DNA of 64,000 nucleotides, from positions 1 to 64,000 of the IMG/VR virus record IMGVR_UViG_3300036795_000250; one strand, written 5' to 3'. The notes beneath the pieces are model-generated. The model ran no database searches and had not been told where the DNA came from. It saw only the letters and a program-made list of their open reading frames with translations. Source of the stretch: a virus. The position numbers and the translations under genes are program-made. Below are positions 32,537-41,712 of the stretch, in pieces (position 1 is the stretch's first letter; each line of letters starts with the position of its first letter).

Positions 32537-35512
32537 GTGGTTCTGGGCATCACGTTCCCGATCACGCTGCCGCTAGCAATCCCGGCTGCGGTAGCTGACG
32601 CGGATACGGGGGCGGGAGCCGATGGGACAAGTCTGGGTGTTGCGGGCAGTACAGATGTAGGCGCGAGCGTTGACAGCGCGAGTATCAAGGTCGTGTCGCT
32701 GTTTGTTGGTCTCACATCGGAGACTGACTCCGCGAGCGCTGTCGCGCCGCAGCACTCGGTGCTGGTGAGGACGGCATCAGAGTCTGAGGCTGTCTTCGCA
32801 GTATTCCCTCAGATACCCGTTGCGTACGATACGGAGACCGCTCAACCCGTATCCCCACAACAATCTGTGCAGGTCTCGGCAGCAGTAGGTGCTGATGCTG
32901 CCTTCGGCGTGGCAGCCGTACATTCGGTCCGTGTTGTTGCCGCCTCGGAGTCGGACAGTGTATCGGCGGTCTCCGTAGCGAATGTCTCGGTCCTCGCCGC
33001 CACGGAGGTCGACGCTGTTTCAGCGGTCAGCCCTTCGCATGTCGCACACATCGTCACGGCCACCGAGACGGACAGCAGCATCGGCGTACCAGCCGCTCAC
33101 TCCGTTCTTGTTCGTGCTGCCACGGAGCAAGACTCAACGTTCGTCGTCAAGCTCCCCTTTGTGACTGCCGTTTTCACGTCCGAGGTGGACACAGCGCTTG
33201 CTGCTCATGCGGCGCACAGCGTATCCGTCGTGTCCACGCCCAGCGACAACGAGCACGCGCAGCCGATGTCGGTTGTCCGAGGGGTTTCGGTAGGCGTCCC
33301 GGGCTACGTGGAGACCGCTCAAGTCGTGGGCGTTATCCACAACCACGTTGTGGCGGTGGGAGTCGCTCATGATGTCGAGGTAGCTGAAAACATCCCGGTC
33401 AGCAATTCTCACATCGTTGTGGTGGGTACGGCGGCTGAGACCGAGACTGTCGGCGTTGTACTCCAGACGCACTCGCACACGATCCCGGTCGCGGCTGCGT
33501 ACTCCGGCATCGTCTCAGGGTTTGTCTACCCAAGCTCCACCACGTTCCCCAGCTCGACGCTGTACGGCGGCAGCACCGTGGCGGGAGCCGACCGTGCGTT
33601 CCCGGTCATTCCTGCGAGGAAGTCAGCTGCTCCGCCGCTGATGGACGTGACGATCACGGCGATCGCACCGTGGTCGTACCCCTTGCAGCCCGCTCCGCTG
33701 TTGACCGTTGAGTTTGACACGTTCATCCCGTCTGCTCGCATCTCCTATGGTGACGAGCTGTCGTTGCAGCCGGTCGGGTTTGAGGTACGCGTCTTGGCTG
33801 CACCGACCTACAGCACTGTGCTCGCGATTATCGCGGACTGGTCAGAGTTGGTGTTCGGTCCGGCGTTGTCGGCCGAGGGCAATGGCTCGGTCACCATGAG
33901 CTTGGACTCTCCATTTTGGCTGACGACACTGCCCGGGGGCCTGGCGGCCACCGCATTGTTGGACGACGAGCATCTATGGGAGGTCTGGGAAAACGGTCAA
34001 TGCCGGTTCCAATTCCTCGGGATGACCGTCCAAGAAGAGATCTTGGAAGCGTCGGGAGGGCACGCGGTCTCGGTGTCCGGGCCAGGAACGGCGGAGGTGC
34101 TCAAGTGGGCGCAGATCTTTCCGCCAGCTTTCCCCGCGATGACAGGAGATCTCGGGCTCAACTGGCAGTTCAACATGCTGGGAACTCCGTCAACCAGCTC
34201 AATGGACTGCTGGCTCCAACTGCTCCAGGCTGCACAGGGCCGAGGCACCATCCCGTTCGTTGATCCCCAGTTCACTACCACCACGGACTCGAACGGCGCT
34301 CCGTGGTCGGATATCGGCATCGCTGGGCCCTGGCTCCCGGTTCTGGGTATCGACCTGTTGGCCGCGTTGAACACCGCGACCGGGCAAGACACCAGCACGG
34401 GACAGACCGGCACCTCTGGTCAGGACTCCACCGCGTCCGTGACTCTGGTGGCCGACTGGAAGATGCTGCCGCAGTTCAAGTTGCTGGCGGCTCCGGTGCT
34501 GGGCACGCATAAAGAAGACACAGTCATCTTCTATGACAACAACAGCAACGTCACTCGGACGCGGGTGCGCAGCCGACAGAGCATCGCGAACTATGAAGCG
34601 GTCATCGTGAACAGCGTCATCGACTACTCGCTGGTCACAGATTCCACCTCGATCGCGAAGTGGAACCAGCGTGAAATGCTGTCGTACAACGAGGCCATGA
34701 CTGATCCAGCTCAGCGAGATGCGCTGGCGACCGCGTTGCTGGATGGGCAAAGCGACGAGCAGTCTGAGTGGGTGCTGGCCGTCGCATACGGCGTGAAGGG
34801 CAGGATGCCGTTTGTTGACTTCGACGTCGGCGATTGGATCGGGGTCGAGCAGTACTCCCCGACTGGTGTGGACCCGCTGACAGGCACCCCGACCGGCGGC
34901 ACGACGGTCGTGGAGTCCAACCGAGTCGTCGCTATCGTGATTCAGGTGAGCGCCGATAACACCGTGTCGATGGAGCTGACGCTGAACAGCACCCTCACCT
35001 CGTGGCAATCCGCTATCCAGCAGAACATTGCTCGGGCGCTGACGATTGCCAACACAGTGCCGCCCGGGTTCGGCACCAACCAGGCCAGCTATAGCTCATA
35101 CAGCGCTACCGTTTCGCCCACTACGGTGTCGACGTTGATCGGCGGATGGGTCGAGACGAGCAGCCCGTCCAACACTCACGTGAGTGTGGATAGTGGCGGG
35201 TTTCCCAGCGTGCCCGGGAGCACTGCGCTGACGATTCAAGACTCTGGCTCATACGCCATCACCCTCCAAGCCGCCGACACGCCAGGTGCAGGTGGTGATT
35301 GGGTTGTGAGGTTGACGTACAACAGCTTTGATTCTTACGCTCCTGCAACGCAAATGGTCTTGTATGTAGGGTCTACTGTCGTTGCTACTTCCCCGAGTGT
35401 TAGTCAAGCGATCTATATTCCGCGCGGTGGGTATTTGACCTTCTCTGTACAGGGCACCGCGTCGTCGCCGTCAGGGCAGCAGGTAGTTCTGGACGTGTTG
35501 AAAGTGAGCTAG
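32537..35512 (+). CDS. Tail hub protein (Gp37-like) with repeat region
   Basis: A 991-residue protein from GTG 32537 (AAGGAG, eight bases). It opens with GITFPITLPLAIP. Residues about 20-330 are some fourteen degenerate 20-residue repeats (Glu/Asp pairs followed by HSV-V or HVV), similar in style to those in the protein at 17119. Residues about 375-840 resemble Gp37-like baseplate hub proteins (YGDELSLQPVGFEVRVL, then LWEVWENGQCRFQFLG). Residues 865-991 form a terminal jelly-roll-like domain. It ends the virion module. Confidence 0.75.
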   Translation: MVLGITFPITLPLAIPAAVADADTGAGADGTSLGVAGSTDVGASVDSASIKVVSLFVGLTSETDSASAVAPQHSVLVRTASESEAVFAVFPQIPVAYDTETAQPVSPQQSVQVSAAVGADAAFGVAAVHSVRVVAASESDSVSAVSVANVSVLAATEVDAVSAVSPSHVAHIVTATETDSSIGVPAAHSVLVRAATEQDSTFVVKLPFVTAVFTSEVDTALAAHAAHSVSVVSTPSDNEHAQPMSVVRGVSVGVPGYVETAQVVGVIHNHVVAVGVAHDVEVAENIPVSNSHIVVVGTAAETETVGVVLQTHSHTIPVAAAYSGIVSGFVYPSSTTFPSSTLYGGSTVAGADRAFPVIPARKSAAPPLMDVTITAIAPWSYPLQPAPLLTVEFDTFIPSARISYGDELSLQPVGFEVRVLAAPTYSTVLAIIADWSELVFGPALSAEGNGSVTMSLDSPFWLTTLPGGLAATALLDDEHLWEVWENGQCRFQFLGMTVQEEILEASGGHAVSVSGPGTAEVLKWAQIFPPAFPAMTGDLGLNWQFNMLGTPSTSSMDCWLQLLQAAQGRGTIPFVDPQFTTTTDSNGAPWSDIGIAGPWLPVLGIDLLAALNTATGQDTSTGQTGTSGQDSTASVTLVADWKMLPQFKLLAAPVLGTHKEDTVIFYDNNSNVTRTRVRSRQSIANYEAVIVNSVIDYSLVTDSTSIAKWNQREMLSYNEAMTDPAQRDALATALLDGQSDEQSEWVLAVAYGVKGRMPFVDFDVGDWIGVEQYSPTGVDPLTGTPTGGTTVVESNRVVAIVIQVSADNTVSMELTLNSTLTSWQSAIQQNIARALTIANTVPPGFGTNQASYSSYSATVSPTTVSTLIGGWVETSSPSNTHVSVDSGGFPSVPGSTALTIQDSGSYAITLQAADTPGAGGDWVVRLTYNSFDSYAPATQMVLYVGSTVVATSPSVSQAIYIPRGGYLTFSVQGTASSPSGQQVVLDVLKVS

Positions 35513-35625
35513 ACCGTCGCGGGCGCGTGTATGCTCGACACCAGCACAGATGTCCCATGCTGTGTGTCTGGCCGCGAAGGATCCGGCCCGAGCCTCCGGG
35601 ATAGCCGCTGTGGAGGTTAACAACA

Positions 35626-35805
35626 ATGGTTGCTAGCTTTGTCGCGTTAAGATATGAAGCCCTCAAAGCGTTCCGCACCGACGATTCGTACGCTGTTTTA
35701 ATCGCACGCACCGCTGTCGTGATAGGTCGTAAGCGCTGCGCCCGGGGATCACACCCGCAGCTGGCACCAGATCGCCCGCTATCCATGCGTGAGAACGCGT
35801 CCTGA
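35626..35805 (+). CDS. 59-residue basic hypothetical protein
   Basis: A frame from ATG 35626 preceded by GGAGG (ten bases). It is helical and basic (LRYEALKAFRTDDSYAVLIA, TAVVIGRKRCARG). It stops 16 bases before the SNF2-type helicase and probably starts that operon. The gap before it (35513-35625) holds no gene and could contain the operon promoter. Confidence 0.55.
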   Translation: MVASFVALRYEALKAFRTDDSYAVLIARTAVVIGRKRCARGSHPQLAPDRPLSMRENAS

Positions 35806-35820
35806 GAGGGTATCTCGCAG

Positions 35821-37449
35821 GTGACTTCTCTGATGCCGTCGTCAGGACGGTTCACCGACGCACGTCGGTTCGAGTTCGGCGAGGCCGTCCGTCGGGCCGC
35901 TGACTTCCAGCTGCCTCCTCTGTCCTATTTCAACAGTGACCCATGCCCGCAACACCAGGAGATTCACGCCGACTGTCGGCAGTGTGGCATCGTCTTGCGG
36001 CGCCACCAGCGGATCGGTGTCGCCTGGTTGTACGTGGTGCGGCGCGGCTTGATAGCCGACTCGATGGGTACGGGTAAGACCGCCCACGTGGCAGGTTTGT
36101 TGGCGCTGCTCATGCAGGCTGGTGAGCTAGACGATGACCGAGCAGTCATCGTGGTGCGTTCGGGGAGCCCGGTGATGCAGTGGCAAGCCGAGCTGAACAG
36201 GTTGGTCCCGACACTGGGCGTCAGCGTGGCTACCGGCACGCGACAGGAGCGTGTGGAGCGCTATCTGTCTCCGTGGCGCGTGATGCTGATGGGCTACCAC
36301 ATGTTCTCACGCGACCTGGAGGATATGCTCAACTTCCCGATCAACACGCTGATCGTGGACGACGTGGATGCCTTACGGCACCGGGAAAATAAGACTGCTT
36401 ATGCCATCAAGCGTCTAGCGCGAGACTGCAAGCGAGTGGTCATCCTCTCGGGCACACCACTTCAGAAGCGGCTGCCGGAACTGCACTCGGTGCTGGAGCC
36501 GATTGGCGGGCGAGAGATCTTCGGTTCCGAGCTGGCCTTCCGCCAGCGGTACGTGCGCGAGGAGAAGGTGAAGGTCTACGCCCGTCGCCGCGAGGGTGCG
36601 CCGCAGGCGATCAACACCACCAAGGCCGTCGGCTACAAGAACATTGACGAGTTCATTCAGCGAATTCGGCCGCTGGCCCTGCGGCGCACGGCCGCCGACA
36701 TCACCGATGTCGACCTGCCCGCTGTCGTGTCCCAGGACGTGTTCCTAGATTTGTATCCGGTACAGCACGCCCGGTACCGCGAATTACAGGCCGGGGTCCT
36801 GAAGATCATCAAGGCGGAGGGCACCACCGTCTCCCGCCCGGCCGCAGTAGCACAGTTCACCTACGGCGCGATGCTGTGCTCCGGGCTGTGTACGTTGGGC
36901 GAGGCAGATCGGCCGAAGTCCTCGATCAAGCTGGATTGGCTGGAGGAGAAGCTGGTCGAAGGAGACCTCAGCGACGAGAAAGTCGTTTGCTTCATGAATT
37001 TCAAGAATTCCATCCGGGCGATGCAGGAGCGGCTGACTCGGGCTGGGGTCGGCTACGTCACCATCTGGGGCGAGGAGAAGAGGCCGGCGGCGCGGTTCGC
37101 GGCTCAGGAGAAGTTCTGGCAGGATCCGAACTGCCGGGTGCTGATGGGGACCAGTGCGATCGAGCAGAGCCTGAACCTCCAGATTGCTCGGCATCTGGTC
37201 AATGTGGACACCATCTTGAACGCGGCACGGATGGCCCAGCTCTCGGGTCGGATCAGACGCGACGGGTCTAGCCACTCGACCGTCTATGTGCACAACCTCC
37301 TGACGACGGGGACTCAGGAGGAGCAGTACCTGCCACTGCTGGAACGAGAGCAGGCACTCCAGGACGCCGTCTGGAATGAGCAGAGCGAACTGTTTCATGC
37401 CTTGTCGCCCTTGGCATTGTTGTCTTTGATCGGTAAGAGCAGCGTGTAG
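35821..37449 (+). CDS. SNF2-type DNA helicase/translocase
   Basis: A 542-residue superfamily-2 ATPase of SNF2/DEAD type. Motif I is ADSMGTGKT near residues 79-87, motif II is VDDVDALR near 177-184 (Asp-Asp instead of DEAH), motif III is LSGTPLQKRLPEL near 204-216, and motif VI is QLSGRIRRDG near 472-481. CPQHQEIHADCRQCGIVLRRHQ near 41-62 (cut) looks like a zinc site before the Q-motif region. GTG 35821 starts it. SNF2-like enzymes move along DNA; in phages they can help replication or strip host proteins. Confidence 0.85.
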   Translation: MTSLMPSSGRFTDARRFEFGEAVRRAADFQLPPLSYFNSDPCPQHQEIHADCRQCGIVLRRHQRIGVAWLYVVRRGLIADSMGTGKTAHVAGLLALLMQAGELDDDRAVIVVRSGSPVMQWQAELNRLVPTLGVSVATGTRQERVERYLSPWRVMLMGYHMFSRDLEDMLNFPINTLIVDDVDALRHRENKTAYAIKRLARDCKRVVILSGTPLQKRLPELHSVLEPIGGREIFGSELAFRQRYVREEKVKVYARRREGAPQAINTTKAVGYKNIDEFIQRIRPLALRRTAADITDVDLPAVVSQDVFLDLYPVQHARYRELQAGVLKIIKAEGTTVSRPAAVAQFTYGAMLCSGLCTLGEADRPKSSIKLDWLEEKLVEGDLSDEKVVCFMNFKNSIRAMQERLTRAGVGYVTIWGEEKRPAARFAAQEKFWQDPNCRVLMGTSAIEQSLNLQIARHLVNVDTILNAARMAQLSGRIRRDGSSHSTVYVHNLLTTGTQEEQYLPLLEREQALQDAVWNEQSELFHALSPLALLSLIGKSSV

Positions 37450-37479
37450 CGGGGTCTGAGTCGAGGGTGAGGTGGCAGG

Positions 37480-38466
37480 GTGGAGGAGCCCTACGCAGTC
37501 TTGCAGGGCTATTGGAGCTGGCGACAATTCATTCAACCGGTGCCGCGTTATCTGACCGTGCTGCTGGGGATGGTGCGTTCATGGGTGATTGACGGCTCCG
37601 AGCCGTCTCGTCAAGCCATCAGCTCGTTCCTGGATGATAAGCGTGCCCTCATCGAGGGCGAGTTGCGCTCCCACGACAATGCGCCCGACCTGATTCCGTT
37701 GCTCGATGCATGTTTGGCGCTGGACGCGATGCATCGTCCGGAGCGCCCGGAGGTTCCGGTCCGAGCGATGCGGCCTGAGCTGGCCGCGTTGGTGCGGCAG
37801 TACGAGCGGTTGCCGAAGGCTGTGGCCTGGAAAGTCTGGCGCACCGCGCCCACCCAACTGGATTTGGATGAGCTGACCGGCATCGCCAATGCCGCCCTGG
37901 TCGCCTCGGCCGCCCGCTGGCCGGCGCACTGCGCGAAGCACGGCTACAGCCCGACCAGTGTCGAATATTTTCAGTACGTCGCCACCCTGCGCATCCGTGG
38001 TGCGGTCTATGACGCGCTGCGCTCCGAGGACTGGGTCACCCGCAAGATCCGCCGGAACGCCAAGGCATTGCTGGCTGCTGGTCAGGAGACCGGGGCCTCA
38101 CTGCACGAACTGTCACAACGAACCGGGTTGTCGCGCGATGACGTGCAGGAGACCTTGCTTGCCATGACGCAGGCGCCAGTCTCCTTAGAGCTCCAGGAGG
38201 TGGAGTTCAGTGCTCCCGAACAGGCTATTGAGTCGCAGGTTGCCGCGAAACAGATCCTGAACGTGTGTGCCGACGCTATTCAGACACTGTCCGAGGAGAA
38301 GCAGAATGTGCTGGTGCTCAAGTACTACTGCGACATGTCCTTGGATGAGATAGCGGAGCAGCTGGAGCTGCCGAAATCTCGAATCTCCGCTCTCCACATC
38401 GAGGCTGTACTCGCAGTGCACGCTGCGATGCGCGCCTACGTCGATGATGTGTCCGAGGCGAGCTAG
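37480..38466 (+). CDS. RNA polymerase sigma factor, WhiG/FliA-like
   Basis: A 328-residue protein. Residues about 125-190 contain a sigma region 2 pattern (YFQYVATLRIRGAVYDALRS, EDWVTRKIRRNAK), residues 200-235 a region 3 (LHELSQRTGLSRDDVQETL), and residues 265-315 a region 4 with helix-turn-helix (LVLKYYCDMSLDEIAEQL, ELPKSRISALHIEA). The first 120 residues have no counterpart in FliA-type factors. GTG 37480. It lies between two helicase genes, so it may switch transcription to late phage genes (inference). Confidence 0.8.
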   Translation: MEEPYAVLQGYWSWRQFIQPVPRYLTVLLGMVRSWVIDGSEPSRQAISSFLDDKRALIEGELRSHDNAPDLIPLLDACLALDAMHRPERPEVPVRAMRPELAALVRQYERLPKAVAWKVWRTAPTQLDLDELTGIANAALVASAARWPAHCAKHGYSPTSVEYFQYVATLRIRGAVYDALRSEDWVTRKIRRNAKALLAAGQETGASLHELSQRTGLSRDDVQETLLAMTQAPVSLELQEVEFSAPEQAIESQVAAKQILNVCADAIQTLSEEKQNVLVLKYYCDMSLDEIAEQLELPKSRISALHIEAVLAVHAAMRAYVDDVSEAS

Positions 38467-38468
38467 CG

Positions 38469-38891
38469 ATGACTAAGGCACATGAGAAGAACATGCTGAG
38501 CCGCCACCGCGTAGTCGGCGGTCGTCGCCACGGCAAAGTCTCCACCTATGCCCACGGCTGCAAATGTGTGCTGTGCAAGGCGGCGCACAGTGCCTATGTC
38601 GCCGAGTTCCGCAGGAAAGCTGTAGCGGCACGCTTCGTCGACGCGGACGGCAACCTGTGCGCACCGGTCCCGGAGCACATGCACGGCAGGCTCAGCACCT
38701 ACGGCAATCGCTCCTGCCGCTGTACCCGGTGCCACCAAGCCCGGAGCGACTACCACTACCGGATGTACGGCCCAGCGCGCCAGAAGCTCGCACCAGAGGA
38801 ACTCGCCCGCCTGCGGCGCTCGGTCGGGCTGGCCACCGACACCAGCACGGCGACTATGGCACAGAACACGGCACAGACCAAGGAGTACTGA
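38469..38891 (+). CDS. Tandem zinc-motif protein
   Basis: A 140-residue protein with two copies of a His/Cys motif common in actinophage proteins: HGKVSTYAHGCKCVLCKAA near 21-40 and HGRLSTYGNRSCRCTRCHQA near 72-92. The motif resembles degenerate HNH or zinc-ribbon DNA-binding parts. ATG 38469 lies three bases after the sigma-factor stop, and its own stop overlaps the next start by one base, indicating tight coupling. Confidence 0.7.
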   Translation: MTKAHEKNMLSRHRVVGGRRHGKVSTYAHGCKCVLCKAAHSAYVAEFRRKAVAARFVDADGNLCAPVPEHMHGRLSTYGNRSCRCTRCHQARSDYHYRMYGPARQKLAPEELARLRRSVGLATDTSTATMAQNTAQTKEY

Positions 38892-39265
38892 TGGCCGGAC
38901 TCGATATGTCCAAAGGCATCCCGCGTGGACGTCCGACGCGGAAGATGCCGACCCCGTTTCAGCGGAAGAGTATTGCGGTCGGACCGCGCGCCGATGAGCA
39001 GCGCCGGGTATGGCAATGGATCCCGCCGTCCGCGCTGACCGAAGGTGACGTCGTGCCAGGCATGGGGCTGGTACACCGGGTGCGGGAAGTGGTGGTCGCA
39101 CCCGGCTTTGAGAGCGGCATGGCGCCGATCGACATCGTCGATGCGATCCTGTGGGCGGTGCGCATCGACGCGGGAGTACCCGACTCGCAGGAGTACGAAG
39201 TGGACGCCTCGACGAACCTCTGGGCGTTCAGCTGCGAGCGAGAAGGGACGAGTGCTGGTGGGTAG
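38891..39265 (+). CDS. Hypothetical protein before DnaB-like helicase
   Basis: A 124-residue protein, N-terminally basic (RGRPTRKMPTPFQRKS), then beta/alpha with APIDIVDAILWAVRIDAG. Its ATG overlaps the previous stop by one base (TGATG), and its end overlaps the DnaB-like helicase start by 14 bases. Possible replication accessory or loader by position only. Confidence 0.65.
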   Translation: MAGLDMSKGIPRGRPTRKMPTPFQRKSIAVGPRADEQRRVWQWIPPSALTEGDVVPGMGLVHRVREVVVAPGFESGMAPIDIVDAILWAVRIDAGVPDSQEYEVDASTNLWAFSCEREGTSAGG

Positions 39266-40769
39266 CAGTTCCTACGAACACTGTCAGACGGTGCTGGTTG
39301 GCATCCTCGCTGGCCGGCGAGACCTCTTGGAGCGCGCGAACCGGCGCCTGATGCCCGAGCACTTCAACGATCAGACACTGCGCAACGTGTTCATCATGAT
39401 CAACCGCTACTTCGAAGTGACCGGCGGCATCCTGACTCGATCCGCCGTGGACGACATCCTGCGTGGCAGTGCGGCCGACGCGGGCCGAGTGGCGCTGTAT
39501 CAGGAGACGTTCGACCTGCTGGTCAGCCGGGCAGCGGATGACGTGGCCGTGCTCTGGTCAGTCGACCAGATCGTGGAGCTCGCCGCCGAGCGAGCCACCA
39601 GCGACGCGTTGGTGCAGGCGATGGCCATCCTCAATCATGGTGCGCAGGATGAGAAGGGTGAGACCCTGCGCGGGCACGGCGATGCGCGTCATCACGTGCT
39701 GGCTGCGTTCGCCGAAATCGACAAGGAGCTGGCCAAGCAGGCTTCGCCCGAAGGCGACATGCGGAGTGAGGGTCGCGAAATCGCCGACGAGTACGAGACT
39801 CGCAAGCAGCTCAAGCGCTCCAACCTCGCCGACGGCTACCGCTTCGGGATCCCGTGTGTCGACGATCTGACGGGCGGGCTCCAGCCTGGGGACCTCGGTC
39901 TCATCGCTGGGTACACCAGCGCAGGCAAGAGCGCGCTGTTGGTGCAGTTGGCCTGGCACATGGCTATCTGCCAAGGCAAGAACGTCGTGGTGGCGACAAC
40001 GGAGACGCTGCGGCCGGCGGTTCGGCGCAAAATTATCTGCCGACATTCCCTGCTGCCCCAGTTCGGCCTTGCCGAGGGGATCAACTCGCGAGACATCCGC
40101 CGTGGCAGCCTCAGCACGGAGCACGAGAAGATCCTGCACGATGTGCTCAACGATTTTACAACCAACCCCGCCTACGGCCACCTACACATCATGCAGGTGC
40201 CCTATGGAGCGACGATCCCCGCGCTGGAAGCACGCCTGATGCGGGTTCACCGGCAGTGGCCGATTCATCTGGTGGCGATGGACTACCTGCAACTGCTGCA
40301 CGGTGAGCGTGAGCGGCGTCGGCACTCCGATCGCGAGGAGCAGTCCTCCATTGTGAAGGCGGCCAAGCAGTTAGCCACGACGTTCGATGATGGCGGTGGC
40401 TTGTGCGTGGTCTCGCCGTGGCAGGTCAATCGGACCAGCCGGGAGATCGCCGGTCGGGAGCATCACTATACGTTGCAGGCACTCTCCGAGACGGCGGAGG
40501 CGTCCAACAGCCCTGACGTGATCATGTCCATCTTGGAGCCGGCCGACACCGCATCGCGCTACGTCGATCTCTTGATGCAGGTGTTGAAGAACCGCGACGG
40601 TATGCGGACCTCGGCGCAGACCATGGCCGTGCGCGGGGACTATGCGACCTCTTCGTTCAGCGAACCCACCCAGGGTGCGTCGCTGACCGCGCTTGCCGCC
40701 GGGAGCGGCTCTCTGGCTGCATCCCCCGCGAACTCCACTGATGGCGAGTCGTTGTTCGTGTCGGGCTAG
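39252..40769 (+). CDS. DnaB-type replicative helicase
   Basis: A 505-residue protein. Residues 1-100 resemble the DnaB N-terminal domain (YEHCQTVLVGILAGRRDLL). The RecA-like domain has Walker A GYTSAGKS near 221-228, a Walker B-like HLVAMDYLQLLHG near 337-349, and arginine-finger-type context in VKAAKQLATTF. GTG 39252 follows GAAGGGA; GTG 39258 is also possible. It would unwind the phage DNA at the fork. Convergent with MuF, with a shared terminator between. Confidence 0.85.
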   Translation: MLVGSSSYEHCQTVLVGILAGRRDLLERANRRLMPEHFNDQTLRNVFIMINRYFEVTGGILTRSAVDDILRGSAADAGRVALYQETFDLLVSRAADDVAVLWSVDQIVELAAERATSDALVQAMAILNHGAQDEKGETLRGHGDARHHVLAAFAEIDKELAKQASPEGDMRSEGREIADEYETRKQLKRSNLADGYRFGIPCVDDLTGGLQPGDLGLIAGYTSAGKSALLVQLAWHMAICQGKNVVVATTETLRPAVRRKIICRHSLLPQFGLAEGINSRDIRRGSLSTEHEKILHDVLNDFTTNPAYGHLHIMQVPYGATIPALEARLMRVHRQWPIHLVAMDYLQLLHGERERRRHSDREEQSSIVKAAKQLATTFDDGGGLCVVSPWQVNRTSREIAGREHHYTLQALSETAEASNSPDVIMSILEPADTASRYVDLLMQVLKNRDGMRTSAQTMAVRGDYATSSFSEPTQGASLTALAAGSGSLAASPANSTDGESLFVSG

Positions 40770-40811
40770 CCAGCCCAGAGCACCCGATTTCGCCCGTATG
40801 CAACTGGTTAC

Positions 40812-40831
40812 GGGAACCGATGCCGGTTCCC
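40812..40831. terminator. Bidirectional hairpin terminator
   Basis: GGGAACCG and CGGTTCCC form an 8-bp stem with a four-base loop. It lies in the 67-bp gap between the stops of the convergent DnaB-like and MuF genes and could serve both strands. Confidence 0.55.
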
Positions 40832-40836
40832 TGTCC

Positions 40837-41712
40837 TCACGCGGCTAGCTGTACCGGCTCGACGCCAGTGCTCGGCAGGATCACCAATTCCAGCTCACAC
40901 TGACATTGTGGGTGCCGTGGCGGTCCTTGCAGGTCCCGGAATACCGGGATGGGTTTGCGTCCGAGGGTGGCCGTGTAGCTGAACTGCGTGTCCAGCCCGA
41001 TGATGGTGCCCTCCAGCGCCAGGCACATGTCACAGGGATCAGCCGAGGTCGTCATCCACCGCTTCCCCAACCGCAGGGTGGGGTGCTCCCGGCCGAACTC
41101 CTCATAGCTGTCCTGCTGGATCTCCGACTGTGCCTTGGTCACCAGCACGCTCATCACGCCCCGCACGCGCAGATCGAGCCGCTGCATGGCCGTGTTCACC
41201 GCTGCCGCGACGGCGAGCGCGCGCAGGCGCCCCAGCTCCCGCGTCACGTTCGTCGTACCGCCGGGGCGTTGCTGGTAGGAGGGTGGCGGGGTGACACCTC
41301 GATAGGCGGCCGAGGCTAAATTCAAGATGTCGGTCTTCGCGTCGTCCATCGCCCGGTCGAGATCCGCCAGCACGCCGGAGAGATAGCCCGATGGCCACAA
41401 CTCGACGGCGGGTGGCTCGTAGCCCAGGCCGGCGTACTCGCGCTCCAGCTTGCTGCGCGCGAACCGCATCGACGCCTGGTAGCTGGCCGTGGCGAGGTCG
41501 GCCAGTTTGGTGTGGGCGTCGTGCAGCTCGGTGTCCAGCGCCTGCAACACGTCGGCTCGATGCAGCACCGCCTCGGGAGGCTTGCCCGGGTTGTTACGCA
41601 CCACCTGCCCGGCATAGCGGGTGAAGTGTGCCGCGATGCGCCGCACGTCAGCGAGGGCACGCCGCTGTACTTGTTCCTGGAGGCGTTTCGTCGCCATCGA
41701 GCTAGCACTCAC
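40837..41712 (-). CDS. MuF-like minor head protein
   Basis: A 291-residue protein of the Mu gpF-type head morphogenesis family (PF04233). The C-terminal conserved block is clear: TTSADPCDMCLALEGT near 220-235 and HPQCQCELELV near 268-278, which hold the metal-like Cys/His set. The GTG start overlaps the preceding stop as GTGA. It follows portal on the same strand as usual, but three membrane-associated genes separate the two. Confidence 0.85.
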   Translation of the reverse strand: MSASSMATKRLQEQVQRRALADVRRIAAHFTRYAGQVVRNNPGKPPEAVLHRADVLQALDTELHDAHTKLADLATASYQASMRFARSKLEREYAGLGYEPPAVELWPSGYLSGVLADLDRAMDDAKTDILNLASAAYRGVTPPPSYQQRPGGTTNVTRELGRLRALAVAAAVNTAMQRLDLRVRGVMSVLVTKAQSEIQQDSYEEFGREHPTLRLGKRWMTTSADPCDMCLALEGTIIGLDTQFSYTATLGRKPIPVFRDLQGPPRHPQCQCELELVILPSTGVEPVQLAA

